NCBI GenBank assembly: GCA_913061475.1
Contig: CAJXUN010000027.1
Span: 1-61,674, forward strand
Length of the DNA: 61,674 bases
Direction of reading: 5' to 3'
Source: an uncultured Colwellia sp.
GTDB lineage: Bacteria > Pseudomonadota > Gammaproteobacteria > Enterobacterales > Alteromonadaceae
Part shown: piece by piece, positions 42,947-52,107 of the stretch
How positions within the stretch are numbered: position 1 is the stretch's first letter
Layout of the letters: the number at the start of each line of letters is the position of its first letter
The notes under the pieces: generated by a model
Told to the model about the DNA's origin: nothing
Databases searched by the model: none
What the model saw: the letters and a program-made list of their open reading frames with translations, nothing else
Position numbers and translations under genes: made by a program

Positions 42947-43441
42947 TTAGAATTGTTTTAATTCATCCCATTCAACATCAGAAAGCAGTTTATTCAAATC
43001 AACGAGGATCAATAGTTCATCATTGCGATTTGAAACTCCTTGAATATATTTTGCGCTTTCATCATTGCCAACATTTGGTGCTATGTCGATTTCAGAAGTT
43101 TTTAAATACACGACCTCAGCAACACTATCCACTAAAATACCGATAACTTGGGTCTCTGCTTCAATGATAACAATACGTGTGTTATCTGTGAGTTCAGCTG
43201 ATTCCATGCCAAAACGAGCACGTGTATCAATAACCGTTACTACGTTGCCTCGTAGATTAATGATACCCATTACATACTCTGGAGCGCCTGGTACGGGCGC
43301 TATTTCTGTATAACGGAGTATTTCTTGCACTTGCATAACGTTAATGCCGTATGTTTCATTACCTAGCTTAAACGTTACCCTTTGCACTACTTCATCGTTA
43401 GTATCTACACTTTCATTCGCATTGCGTCTTTCATCAGACAT
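42947..43441 (-). CDS. cheW: Chemotaxis coupling protein CheW
   Basis: CheW links chemoreceptors to the CheA kinase in the polar array. The SH3-like beta fold is seen in RVTFKLGNETYGINVMQVQE, PGAPEYVMGIINLRGNVVTV and GILVDSVAEVVYLKTSEI; 164 residues is normal. The open frame extends six codons to a TTG, but an AGAGG ribosome site lies eight bases before the ATG at 43441 (MSDERRNANE), which I take as the start. It is the last gene before the terminator. parP precedes it by 86 bases. Confidence 0.95.
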   Translation of the reverse strand: MSDERRNANESVDTNDEVVQRVTFKLGNETYGINVMQVQEILRYTEIAPVPGAPEYVMGIINLRGNVVTVIDTRARFGMESAELTDNTRIVIIEAETQVIGILVDSVAEVVYLKTSEIDIAPNVGNDESAKYIQGVSNRNDELLILVDLNKLLSDVEWDELKQF

Positions 43442-43527
43442 ACCGCTGGCCTCTTTCAATTTTGTGTACTATTTTAATGACTAGAATACTTATCTACTAA
43501 GTATACTGGCAAGTTTCAATTCATCAA

Positions 43528-44364
43528 TTATTCTTGAGTAATATTTACGCCTTTTTCCAATAACTTAATCAAAGATTTAACATCGAGTAAAGCGCACATA
43601 CGATTTTTTACTAATCCGGCAAGCCAAGGTCGCTTGTTTGGCGTATCCAACCATTTAACATCTTCTTGCTTAAGCGTTACGGTATCTGTCAAACTTTCAG
43701 CCGTTAAACCCCATGATGAATCACTTAACATAATAATATATTGATAACTTAGTGCAGAAATCAATGCTTCATCACACTTTTCAGGCATTACCCAACGTGC
43801 TGTATCAACAACACTTATTTTATCTTCACGATGTAGCATAACACCTTTAAACCAATCAGGTTTGCCCATTAATGACGTTATTTTATCGTTATTTAGTATG
43901 CCACCCAACTCAATAAGTGGTACGGCAATCATTAAACCTGCGACCTCAAAAAACATCGCTTGAAAATCACCTTGACGATAACTACGTTGATCTATCGCTT
44001 CAAAGCCACCTAAGCTTTTACGGGTTTTGATGTCATTTAGCGCTATTTTGCTGCTACTTTCTACTGACTTTCTTAGCGCAACCTTAGGTTCAATATTTGC
44101 CTGACTTGGCTTAATAATATTCTTAGCCTGTTCCGCACGGTTTTCTTGATAAAAACTTTTTTGTTCTGCTTTCGTCGAACTTAACGCTTCGGTATTTTCT
44201 TGCTCAAATATTTGTGGAAAAGTAGCACTAGCAAGTAATTTTTCTAGTGGCTTAATTTCTTTCTCTTTTACTGACAGGGTTTTCTGCGCTACTTCTTCTT
44301 CAGTAAGTAGCTCTGACAAATAGGTCTGCATCAATTGTTTACTTGCAGCTAAAGACTTTGACAT
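43528..44364 (-). CDS. parP: ParP-like chemotaxis array protein with CheW-like domain
   Basis: This 278-residue protein has a variable, charged N-terminal half (about 1-125) and a C-terminal CheW-like domain (about 130-275: FQAMFFEVAGLMIAVPLIEL, KPDWFKGVMLHREDKISVVD, SSWGLTAESLTDTVTLKQED, PWLAGLVKNRMCALLDV). In Vibrio the protein encoded at this place, ParP, has such an AIF domain, integrates into the array and ties CheA and receptors to ParC. It starts three bases after parC ends and precedes cheW. Family placement rests on architecture and gene order. Confidence 0.82.
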   Translation of the reverse strand: MSKSLAASKQLMQTYLSELLTEEEVAQKTLSVKEKEIKPLEKLLASATFPQIFEQENTEALSSTKAEQKSFYQENRAEQAKNIIKPSQANIEPKVALRKSVESSSKIALNDIKTRKSLGGFEAIDQRSYRQGDFQAMFFEVAGLMIAVPLIELGGILNNDKITSLMGKPDWFKGVMLHREDKISVVDTARWVMPEKCDEALISALSYQYIIMLSDSSWGLTAESLTDTVTLKQEDVKWLDTPNKRPWLAGLVKNRMCALLDVKSLIKLLEKGVNITQE

Positions 44365-44368
44365 GGGC

Positions 44369-45145
44369 TTACTTACTCACTGTGTTTAAATTAACTAAAC
44401 ATTTTAATAAATTTTTATAGGCAATGACACCACGGGAACCTGCCGCATAATCAGAAGGCACTTTTTGAGCAACACTGGCGTTACGAAAATTTGTATCGGT
44501 TGGTATAACACCAGGCCAAACGAAATCTCCGTAAAGTTCTTGTAACTTTCGATAAGTCATTAATGAAGCTTTAGTTCGTTTATCAAACATAGTCGGGACA
44601 ATAGTATACTTAAATGGCTCAGCTTGTTCTCCTTGCATTATTTCCAAGGTTTTCATCATACGATCTAAGCCTTTTAACGCTAAGAACTCAGTCTGTACTG
44701 GGACAATAATTCTATCACAAGCCGCTAATGCATTTACCATAAGCACCCCTAAAATAGGCGGACAATCAATCAAAACATAATCATATTCATCTGCTATCTC
44801 TCGCATAGCTTTTTTTAATACTAATCCCATACCACCTTTATTACCAAGCGAACGATCCAGTGTTGCTAGGCCCATAGTAGCAGGTAGTATATCGATATTA
44901 TTATAATGTGTTGGGCACAGGCTTTGCATAATTTGTTCTTTGGTTGACACCTGTAAAAACAAATCATAAACACTTAATTCCAAGTCCTCTGATTCGATAC
45001 CAAAATAATAACTTAATGATGCATGCGGATCGGTATCGACTAAAAGCACTCGATTACCTTCTTCCGCTAATAAACCTGCTAAGGCAATGGTCGAGGTTGT
45101 TTTACCTACGCCGCCTTTTTGATTTGCAACTGTCCAAACTACCAA
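44369..45145 (-). CDS. parC: ParC-like ParA/Soj-family ATPase
   Basis: This MinD/ParA-type ATPase has the deviant Walker A KGGVGKTT at 10-17 with the signature Lys, LLVDTDPHASLSYYFG (Walker A' region), YVLIDCPPILGVLMVNAL and VPVQTEFLALKGLDRM. Its 258 residues are typical for the chemotaxis-linked ParC/PpfA group. Its place between motD and parP indicates a role in polar positioning and inheritance of the chemotaxis array, rather than chromosome segregation. No parB or parS site lies nearby. Confidence 0.88.
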   Translation of the reverse strand: MVVWTVANQKGGVGKTTSTIALAGLLAEEGNRVLLVDTDPHASLSYYFGIESEDLELSVYDLFLQVSTKEQIMQSLCPTHYNNIDILPATMGLATLDRSLGNKGGMGLVLKKAMREIADEYDYVLIDCPPILGVLMVNALAACDRIIVPVQTEFLALKGLDRMMKTLEIMQGEQAEPFKYTIVPTMFDKRTKASLMTYRKLQELYGDFVWPGVIPTDTNFRNASVAQKVPSDYAAGSRGVIAYKNLLKCLVNLNTVSK

Positions 45146-45154
45146 GTGTATTTC

Positions 45155-46156
45155 CTATTGTTCATTATCTTTTTGTTCGGGCGGATTAGCGCTTTCATTA
45201 CTAGCATTCGCTTCTGCACGAGTTGTAATGCGAATACCGCCACTCTCAAGCCTAATAATACGAATTTCATCGTCAGCAGCACTTTCTGTATCTATGTTTT
45301 TAATCGCTTCAACATCTTTTACTGAAATACTCGGTGTTGCCAATAAATTGGCTTTCTCTAAACCATATTTAGATATCGCGATGACTACGCGTCGGTTTTT
45401 TGCCCGGCCCGTTGCGGTATTATTATCAGCATTGGGGTAATATTGCCCATAACCTTCTATCGCCATTCGAGCAGGGTTCAACGTTAATTCTTCTAACACT
45501 CTTAAAATTGCCGTAGCTCTAAAAACTGATAGTTCCCAATTCGAAGAAAATATCTCCGTCGCTATCACTTGATTATCAGTATAGCCTCTCACACGAATAT
45601 AATTACTTGAGTCAGCAATTACCTGATAGATAACTGATAATATGTCCTTTGCAGCGTTAGTTGGCGATGATGAGCCACTAGGAAACAATAAACCACTGTT
45701 TAATTCTATTTCTAACCAATCGCCATCTATTTGAAGTTGCGCATAGCCAGACTCAACCAACTCGTATAATGCTTCATGAAGATCTTTTTCTAGCGATGTT
45801 AATGTAGTGCCGACTTGAGCATCGGAAACGTTAGACAGTGTCACTTCACCTGAGACAAGTTCAGGACCTGCATCTTCTAAAATACCATTGCCAAATAAGC
45901 GCTTATTGGTTTTTGAACTATTAACCGGCAAAATATCATCACCGTGACCACGGTTTTTAGGCTGCTCATCATTGGCTTGAAAAACACGACCTATAGACTC
46001 AGTTGCTGTTTCAAACGGCTCTTCATTGACCATAGCCATAGCATATAGCACAACAAAAAGCGCAAATAGTAAGGTCATATAATCAGCATATGAAACTAAC
46101 CAACGCTCTACATTGTCATGCTCTACTGAGTGGCGTCGGGCACGTAAACGGTTCAT
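45155..46156 (-). CDS. motD: Flagellar stator protein MotD (MotB family)
   Basis: This is the peptidoglycan-anchored half of a second stator unit. The start VERWLVSYADYMTLLFALFV contains the proton-pathway Asp25 inside the single membrane helix. A plug-like segment (EPFETATESIGRVF) follows, and then a linker. The OmpA-like domain spans about residues 145-275 (LLFPSGSSSP, IRVRGYTDNQ, LSVFRATAILRVL, IEGYGQYYP, NRRVVIAI). An acidic tail of about 50 residues is unusual. It overlaps motC by four bases. Genes of this kind beside cheB are named motD in Pseudomonas. Confidence 0.92.
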   Translation of the reverse strand: MNRLRARRHSVEHDNVERWLVSYADYMTLLFALFVVLYAMAMVNEEPFETATESIGRVFQANDEQPKNRGHGDDILPVNSSKTNKRLFGNGILEDAGPELVSGEVTLSNVSDAQVGTTLTSLEKDLHEALYELVESGYAQLQIDGDWLEIELNSGLLFPSGSSSPTNAAKDILSVIYQVIADSSNYIRVRGYTDNQVIATEIFSSNWELSVFRATAILRVLEELTLNPARMAIEGYGQYYPNADNNTATGRAKNRRVVIAISKYGLEKANLLATPSISVKDVEAIKNIDTESAADDEIRIIRLESGGIRITTRAEANASNESANPPEQKDNEQ

Positions 46157-46899
46157 TGTTCCAACCGAAATGCCGATAATTTATTTTCAATGGCGTGCGG
46201 GTTTTCTGCTAAAGCAATTGCGATAATGCCCTCAGTCATCATTTCGCGATACATAGTTTGCTGATGCACAATTGCTTTAATTTTATTTGCTACTGGCAGG
46301 TAGATTAGATTCGCAAAACCAACGCCATAAATGGTGGCGACAAATGCTGTGGCAATGCCTTGCCCCAGTAATTGTGGATCAGCTAAATTGGACATGGCGT
46401 GGATCAAGCCAAGCACCGCCCCCAAGATACCAATTGTCGGGCTGTAACCGCCCATTGATTCAAAAACATGCGCCGAGCGCAAATTGTGTTCTCGATATAA
46501 GTCCAAGTCGAGCTCAAGAGATACCCTAAGATTTTCAACTTCTACACCATCAACGAGTAAATTTAAGCCTTTGTTAACGTAAAAGTCATTTTCTTCTTCT
46601 GCGATATGTTCAAGCGATAAAAATCCAGATTCTCGTGCTTTTTCAGCCCAAAGTACGATAGATTCAATACCTTGTTCAATGTCATATTTAGGCGGTATAA
46701 ACAACCATTTTAGCAATGTAAGTGCGTGTAAAAATTGACTTTGTGATGACTGCAACATTACAGCGCCAAGTGTTCCACCAAAAACAATAATAAAGGCTGG
46801 CAACTCTAATAACGAAGATATTGCACCACCATCAATAATAAAGCCTAAATAAACGGCCAAAATAGCGATAATCAGTCCTGATATACTCAGTTTATCCAT
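46153..46899 (-). CDS. motC: Flagellar stator protein MotC (MotA family)
   Basis: This is the MotA-type ion-channel and torque subunit of the second stator. Four membrane spans are visible: [40 protein letters not shown], then [20 protein letters not shown] and [20 protein letters not shown], with the cytoplasmic loop between spans 2 and 3. The frame extends upstream to 46968, but an AAGGA ribosome site stands before the ATG at 46899 (MDKLSISG) and homologues begin there. That start overlaps the end of cheB by eight bases. It pairs with motD. Confidence 0.92.
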   Translation of the reverse strand: MDKLSISGLIIAILAVYLGFIIDGGAISSLLELPAFIIVFGGTLGAVMLQSSQSQFLHALTLLKWLFIPPKYDIEQGIESIVLWAEKARESGFLSLEHIAEEENDFYVNKGLNLLVDGVEVENLRVSLELDLDLYREHNLRSAHVFESMGGYSPTIGILGAVLGLIHAMSNLADPQLLGQGIATAFVATIYGVGFANLIYLPVANKIKAIVHQQTMYREMMTEGIIAIALAENPHAIENKLSAFRLEQ

Positions 46900-48013
46900 G
46901 CTGTATTTCCTTAAGAATTGCAGATGGAAAGCTTTCAAGTGCCAGTGATAGTTCAGATATTCCTGCAACGGTTACCGCTTGCGGCATACCATAAACAACA
47001 CAAGACTCCTCGTCTTGTGCCCAAATAGTTGCGCCTTTGGCTTTTAACAGTCGGGAGCCTTCACGACCGTCAGCGCCCATACCCGTAAGTATAACGCCCA
47101 AAACATTACCACCAAAGACCTTAGCAGCAGAACCAAAACTAATATCAACACTGGGTTTAAATGCAATCCGCTCAGAATCGTCGTCAAGTATTCTCAATTT
47201 TGCAGCATTTTCTGTGCCATCGATTATCATTTGTTTGCCACCTGGAGCCAAATAGGCGCAACCAGGCTTTAAAATATCACCAGACTCTGCTTGTTTAATA
47301 TCTATTTTACAAAGTGTATTCAAACGGTTAGCAAAAGCTAAAGTAAATGCCGCAGGCATATGCTGAACCATAATAATTGGTAATGGGAAGTCTTTAGGTA
47401 ATTGAGTTAATAATTTTTGCAGTGCAACAGGCCCACCAGTTGAAGTGCCTATCGCCAATAATTTGTATGATTTTCCGGAACTTTTTTTTACTACAGAGTT
47501 GTGTCGTGAACTTAACACGTTTGATGGTTTTAAGGTTGTTGATGTAACAACTTTAGTTTTTACGTCGCTGAGGGCACGAGAACGAAAAGTTGAAATGCGC
47601 GGTAATCTTGTGGCTTTCTTCCTTGCTAATTGCACAACGCGTTGACGCAATAAACTACCAGCATCTTCAGTATTTTTAGCAATTTCATTAAACTTCTTAG
47701 GCAGAAAATCTAACGCCCCCGCATCTAATGCCTCAAGTGTTGCTTTTGCACCCGCGTGAGTTAGAGAAGAAAACATGATAATGGCGGTTGGTGCTTTTGC
47801 CATTATCTGTTTAACCGCATCAATGCCATTAAGTAAAGGCATTTCTATATCCATAGTAATAACATCAGGCTTCAAGGCTATCGCCTTTTCTACTGCGTCA
47901 ATGCCATTTATTGCGACATCAATAACCTCAAGCTCAGGATCATTATTGAGAATATCCGTTACTCGGCGTCGAAAAAAACTGGAGTCATCAACCACCAAAA
48001 CTTTAAAGGACAT
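46892..48013 (-). CDS. cheB: Chemotaxis response regulator protein-glutamate methylesterase
   Basis: CheB demethylates and deamidates chemoreceptors for adaptation. The receiver domain (1-~125) has Asp9-Asp10, the phospho-acceptor Asp55 in VITMDIEMP and the [15 protein letters not shown] switch region. After a basic, Ser-rich linker (about 135-180) the esterase domain has the triad segments [12 protein letters not shown] (Ser), IIMVQHMP (His) and [15 protein letters not shown] (Asp). Its 373 residues are typical. It is 30 bases downstream of cheA and overlaps motC. Confidence 0.96.
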   Translation of the reverse strand: MSFKVLVVDDSSFFRRRVTDILNNDPELEVIDVAINGIDAVEKAIALKPDVITMDIEMPLLNGIDAVKQIMAKAPTAIIMFSSLTHAGAKATLEALDAGALDFLPKKFNEIAKNTEDAGSLLRQRVVQLARKKATRLPRISTFRSRALSDVKTKVVTSTTLKPSNVLSSRHNSVVKKSSGKSYKLLAIGTSTGGPVALQKLLTQLPKDFPLPIIMVQHMPAAFTLAFANRLNTLCKIDIKQAESGDILKPGCAYLAPGGKQMIIDGTENAAKLRILDDDSERIAFKPSVDISFGSAAKVFGGNVLGVILTGMGADGREGSRLLKAKGATIWAQDEESCVVYGMPQAVTVAGISELSLALESFPSAILKEIQHG

Positions 48014-48043
48014 TTACCATCTCTTTCCTGTCTTTATAACGCT

Positions 48044-50131
48044 TTACGAGCGCAATTTTTTATTCACTATCGATTTTTTTGCGTAATATTTCAACATATT
48101 AGGTACATCAATTATCAGTGCAATACCACCATCACTTGTTATTGTAGCACCCGCCATACCTGGGGTTCCGTGCAATAATCTATCGAGCGGTTTAATAACC
48201 ACTTCTTCTTGACCAATTAAGCTATCAACAACAAAACCAATTTGTTGACTTCCTAATTGAACAATAACCACATGACCTCGACCTCGTGGTTTTTCAACAT
48301 AATTACGCACTAACCATTGGTCAAGGTAAAACAGTGGAATAGCTTTTTCACGAACAATAATCGTCAACTGCCCGTCGACCATATTGGTTTTAGTTAAATC
48401 AAGATGAAAAATCTCGTTAACTGCGGCTAACGGTAATGCAAAAGTTTGCGTACCTATAACCACCATAAGTGTCGGTAATATCGCAAGTGTCAATGGCACT
48501 TTGATTTCAAGCACGGTGCCAACACCCATTTCTGAGTCGATATTAACGGTACCATTGAGTTGCGTGATTTTTGTTTTTACAACATCCATCCCAACACCAC
48601 GACCTGATACTTCTGAAATTTCAGTTTTTGTTGAAAATCCAGGTGCAAAAATCAAACTAAAAGCTTCTTTATCCGGCATACGAGCAGCAGCATCAGCGTC
48701 TAAAACACCTCGTTCTACAGCAATTTCTTTCAATTTCTCTGCATTCATACCGGCACCATCATCGCGAATGGTGAGGAGAATGTGATCGCCTTCTTGTGAT
48801 GCCGACAATACCACAATACCTTCACGTGGTTTACCAGATGCTTCACGTTTATCTGGATCTTCAATGCCATGATCAACAGAATTGCGCACAAGATGCACTA
48901 ATGGATCAGCAAGAGCCTCGACTAAATTTTTGTCTAAATCCGTTTCTTCACCTTCCAGAATAAGTTTAATTTCTTTATTTAAACTACGTGCTAAATCACG
49001 CACAACACGAGGGAAACGACCAAAAACTTTCTTAATAGGCTGCATACGCGTTTTCATTACCGCGCCTTGCAAATCTGTTGTCACTGCGTCTAGATTTGAT
49101 ACTGCTTTAGTTAAGTCTTCATCTTCTTTTGTCATGCCTAAACTAGTCAGGCGATTACGCACTAGCACTAGTTCGCCGACCATATTCATAATTTGATCTA
49201 AACGTTTGGTGTCTACCCTAACCGTTGTTTCACCTTGTGAAGCTTTTGCCGGAGTAGATTTTTGTTCGCTTGTTGGCGCGGCTTTATTCACTGCAGGCTT
49301 AGCTGGTGGAGGATTTTGAGCAGGAGTAGTGGCCTTAACAACTGGAGCAACTTTTGCCGCAGGTTGTTCTATTGGGGCCTGCGCCTTAGGACTTTGACCT
49401 TTACCGTGAAGTTCATCTAGCAATGATTCAAATTCATCATCATCAATTTCTTCTGACGATTTTGCATTAACTTTTTTATCATTTGCTGTTGCTACAGCCG
49501 GAGAAAAAGCGCCCTGTCCATGAAGCTCATCTAATAATGACTCGAATTCATCATCTGAAATATCATTACTATTCGATGTGGTTGGTTGTGCAGGAACATT
49601 TGTTGATGGTGCTCCTCCACCGTGTAATTCATCTAAAAGGCGCTCAAATTCATCTTCTGACATTTCATCACTTGAACTACTCGTAGTAGCAGGCTCTACA
49701 GCAGGAGCTTGTGCCGCAGGAGCAGCTATTGTTTCTTGGCCTTCAGGCTCTGATAGTCTATGTAGTTCGGCTAGTAAACTTGGGTCTGCGCTAGATAAAG
49801 CTTCTTGATTTTGCACTTGAACAAACATTTCATTAATCGTATCAAGCGCTTTTAATATGACATCCATCAGCTCTGAAGTCACTGAGCGTTGCTGATTCCT
49901 TAACGTATCAAAAACATTTTCCGCACCATGACAAGCATCAACTAGTTCGGTAAGTGACAGAAAGCCGGCACCACCTTTTACCGTATGAAAACCTCTAAAA
50001 ATTGCGTTGAGCAACTCAGCATTATGAGGGTCATTTTCAAGTTCAACTAATTGCTCCGACAAGGTCTCAAGTATTTCTCCAGCTTCAATTAAAAAATCCT
50101 GAAGAATTTCTTCATCTTGTTCAAATGACAT
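48044..50131 (-). CDS. cheA: Chemotaxis histidine kinase CheA with triple repeat in its linker
   Basis: CheA autophosphorylates and passes phosphate to CheY and CheB. P1 is at 1-~105 with His49 in FHTVKGGAGF. A long P1-P3 linker (about 130-300) carries three copies of [SD]DEFExLLDELHG, at 157-171, 191-205 and 229-243, embedded in Ala/Pro-rich sequence. Next come the P3 dimer helices, the P4 kinase domain (DPLVHLVRNSVDHGIEDP, DDGAGMN, GRGVGMDVVKTKI) and the P5 CheW-like domain. A classical P2 is not evident. In ParC/ParP systems this linker region is the LID that binds the Par proteins. Confidence 0.96.
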   Translation of the reverse strand: MSFEQDEEILQDFLIEAGEILETLSEQLVELENDPHNAELLNAIFRGFHTVKGGAGFLSLTELVDACHGAENVFDTLRNQQRSVTSELMDVILKALDTINEMFVQVQNQEALSSADPSLLAELHRLSEPEGQETIAAPAAQAPAVEPATTSSSSDEMSEDEFERLLDELHGGGAPSTNVPAQPTTSNSNDISDDEFESLLDELHGQGAFSPAVATANDKKVNAKSSEEIDDDEFESLLDELHGKGQSPKAQAPIEQPAAKVAPVVKATTPAQNPPPAKPAVNKAAPTSEQKSTPAKASQGETTVRVDTKRLDQIMNMVGELVLVRNRLTSLGMTKEDEDLTKAVSNLDAVTTDLQGAVMKTRMQPIKKVFGRFPRVVRDLARSLNKEIKLILEGEETDLDKNLVEALADPLVHLVRNSVDHGIEDPDKREASGKPREGIVVLSASQEGDHILLTIRDDGAGMNAEKLKEIAVERGVLDADAAARMPDKEAFSLIFAPGFSTKTEISEVSGRGVGMDVVKTKITQLNGTVNIDSEMGVGTVLEIKVPLTLAILPTLMVVIGTQTFALPLAAVNEIFHLDLTKTNMVDGQLTIIVREKAIPLFYLDQWLVRNYVEKPRGRGHVVIVQLGSQQIGFVVDSLIGQEEVVIKPLDRLLHGTPGMAGATITSDGGIALIIDVPNMLKYYAKKSIVNKKLRS
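49403..49663 (-). repeat. Three-copy DEFExLLDELHG repeat in cheA
   Basis: This segment of cheA encodes three near-identical 15-residue units (MSEDEFERLLDELHG, ISDDEFESLLDELHG, IDDDEFESLLDELHG) spaced 34 and 38 residues apart. The spacers are low-complexity and differ, while the motif is kept, so the units look like repeated docking sites and not recent DNA duplication. Confidence 0.85.
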
Positions 50132-50144
50132 TCAGTTACTCCTA

Positions 50145-50888
50145 TTAAAAACCTAAGCTTGATAATAAATCGTCGACATCATCTTGATCTGACACCACAT
50201 CGCTACGACTTTCGCTATTCATAATTGGGCCTTCTACTAAGTTTTCGCCCACTTTTGGCATATAACTCGGTTTTTCTTCCTCAGAAGAAAGACCAAATGC
50301 TGTCAGCATGTTTATCAAACTATCTTCAACTTCACGCACTAAATCAATAACTTTTCGTATTACTTGGCCAGTGAGATCTTGGAAATCTTGCGCCATTAAA
50401 ACATCAGTCATCAAACCATGAATTTTATTTGTTTCTTTTTCTGTCGTTTTCAGCAACACGTCGATATCGCGACATAATACTTTGAATTCACCAATATCAA
50501 GTTCATTGTGCATTAACTTATGCCACAGCGGATTAACCATACTAATTTGTTGTTGTATACTATCGACAACCGGAAAGATAGCCTCCACAGCATCCATAGT
50601 TTTATTAGCCGCTTCTTCTGTGCGGCTAATAACAAAATTCAACCTTTCTTTAGCATCAGGAATATCCGCGGTAGCTAAATCATTCAAACGCGAATCAAGA
50701 TGAAAGTTATTCAATGAGTCATGCAACTGCCGAGTCAACTTACCTATTTCTGCAAATAGCGCTGTATTTATCGGACTTTGAATCTCTGCAATGAGCTCAT
50801 CAGCTTTATCTTGTTGGTCTGTTTCTATGTATTCAACTAATAGCTTTGCTTGTTCCAAAGAAACATGGACACTAGTATTTGTATTCAT
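50145..50888 (-). CDS. cheZ: Chemotaxis phosphatase CheZ
   Basis: CheZ dephosphorylates CheY-P. The 247-residue protein is mostly helical. The active-site segment VLMAQDFQDLTGQVIRKVID near 168-187 contains the catalytic Gln in the family motif. The acidic C terminus ending DVDDLLSSLGF is the CheY-binding peptide joined by a flexible linker. It lies between cheY and cheA. Confidence 0.95.
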   Translation of the reverse strand: MNTNTSVHVSLEQAKLLVEYIETDQQDKADELIAEIQSPINTALFAEIGKLTRQLHDSLNNFHLDSRLNDLATADIPDAKERLNFVISRTEEAANKTMDAVEAIFPVVDSIQQQISMVNPLWHKLMHNELDIGEFKVLCRDIDVLLKTTEKETNKIHGLMTDVLMAQDFQDLTGQVIRKVIDLVREVEDSLINMLTAFGLSSEEEKPSYMPKVGENLVEGPIMNSESRSDVVSDQDDVDDLLSSLGF

Positions 50889-50938
50889 ATGACGTCCTTG
50901 CGTAACAAAATTTGATGTTCAACCAATACAATCAGTGG

Positions 50939-51322
50939 TTAACCAAGGCGTTCAAAAATTTTATCAAGCTTAGTATTTAGCGTTGCAGCAGTAAATGGTT
51001 TTACAATATAACCATTGACTCCAGCTTGTGCCGCCATAACAATTTGCTCTTTTTTCGCTTCAGCAGTCACCATCAATACGGGAATGTGCGACAATTTACC
51101 ATCAGCTCTAATCGCTTTTAGTAAATCAATACCTTGCATTCCAGGCATATTCCAATCGGTGACAACAAAATCAAAATCACCTTCTTTAAGCATAGGTAGC
51201 GCTGTACTACCATCATCCGCTTCTGAGATATTGGTGAAACCTAAGTCACGTAACAAGTTTTTGATTATACGTCTCATTGTTGAAAAATCGTCAACAACAA
51301 GCACTTTCATATTTTTATCCAA
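50939..51322 (-). CDS. cheY: Chemotaxis response regulator CheY
   Basis: CheY-P binds FliM at the motor and switches rotation. This single receiver domain has Asp11-Asp12 ([16 protein letters not shown]), the phospho-acceptor Asp56 in [30 protein letters not shown] and the Lys in YIVKPF. The open frame reaches an ATG at 51343, but a strong GGAGG site lies inside that extension, five bases before a TTG at 51322. The resulting [13 protein letters not shown] start matches CheY of related bacteria. I therefore take TTG as the start. Confidence 0.95.
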   Translation of the reverse strand: MDKNMKVLVVDDFSTMRRIIKNLLRDLGFTNISEADDGSTALPMLKEGDFDFVVTDWNMPGMQGIDLLKAIRADGKLSHIPVLMVTAEAKKEQIVMAAQAGVNGYIVKPFTAATLNTKLDKIFERLG

Positions 51323-51326
51323 GGCA

Positions 51327-51332
51327 CCCTCC
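51327..51332 (-). promoter_or_regulatory. cheY: Ribosome binding site that fixes the TTG start of cheY
   Basis: On the minus strand GGAGGG lies four bases before TTG at 51322-51320. It is the strongest Shine-Dalgarno match in this part of the cluster and lies within the longer open frame, arguing against the upstream ATG at 51343. Confidence 0.75.
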
Positions 51333-51372
51333 GGTGAGAACATTTAAAATTCTAACGATACTAGTATTCTAC

Positions 51373-52086
51373 TTAACTTTGCCACGATTGCATACGAGCT
51401 TTTAATCTATGCATCGCCTGACTGTGTATTTGACTTACCCGTGATTCACTGACATCAAGTACTTGGCCAATTTCTCTCAAGTTAAGCTCTTCATCATAAT
51501 ACAACGACAGTACTAGAGCTTCACGCTCGGGTAAAGAGGAAATGCATTCCGCCAGCGATTTTTTAAAGAAACTATGTTCAATGTTAGCATATGGTTCATC
51601 TTGATGATGACTATGTTCTATTTCAATAACATCTTCGCTAACACCTAAATCTTCAATACCCAGTATTTTCCCTGAGCTAACTTCATTAAGCATATGATGG
51701 TAGTCATTCATCGAAATATCAAGTTTTTCAGCAACTTCTATATCTGTGACATCACGGCCGTGTTCAGCTTCTAAGTTTTTTATTGCCTCACTGATAGTGC
51801 GACTATTTTTATGCACTGAGCGTGGAACCCAGTCTCCACGACGTATTTCATCTAACATAGCACCGCGAATTCTAATGCCAGCGAAGGTTTCAAAGCTTGC
51901 ACCTTTGCTATTATCAAAATTATTTGCCGCTTCGAGTAAACCTATCATGCCCGATTGAATAAGATCATCAACGAGTACACTGGCAGGTAATCTGGCCAGT
52001 AAATGATAAGCAATTCGTTTAACTAATACAGTGTGTTGTTCCAACAAAGCCGATTTATCAACACTATAAGTATGTAATTTTACCAC
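51373..52086 (-). CDS. fliA: Flagellar sigma-28 factor FliA
   Basis: FliA directs RNA polymerase to late flagellar promoters. The 237-residue protein has sigma region 2 (HLLARLPASVLVDDLIQSG, GASFETFAGIRIRGAMLDEI, RRGDWVPRSVHK), region 3 (VTDIEVAEKLDISMNDYHHM) and region 4 (LPEREALVLSLYYDEELNL, VLDVSESRVSQIHSQAMHRL). It follows flhG by 21 bases and precedes cheY, the normal polar flagellar order. Confidence 0.96.
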   Translation of the reverse strand: MVKLHTYSVDKSALLEQHTVLVKRIAYHLLARLPASVLVDDLIQSGMIGLLEAANNFDNSKGASFETFAGIRIRGAMLDEIRRGDWVPRSVHKNSRTISEAIKNLEAEHGRDVTDIEVAEKLDISMNDYHHMLNEVSSGKILGIEDLGVSEDVIEIEHSHHQDEPYANIEHSFFKKSLAECISSLPEREALVLSLYYDEELNLREIGQVLDVSESRVSQIHSQAMHRLKARMQSWQS

Positions 52087-52107
52087 TATAGCTCACTTTT
52101 CTGTTGG

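Noticed and set aside
44369-45145. Plasmid or chromosome partition protein ParA/Soj
   Set aside because: No parB gene or parS-like repeats are nearby, and it lies between motD and parP, the known place of chemotaxis ParC.
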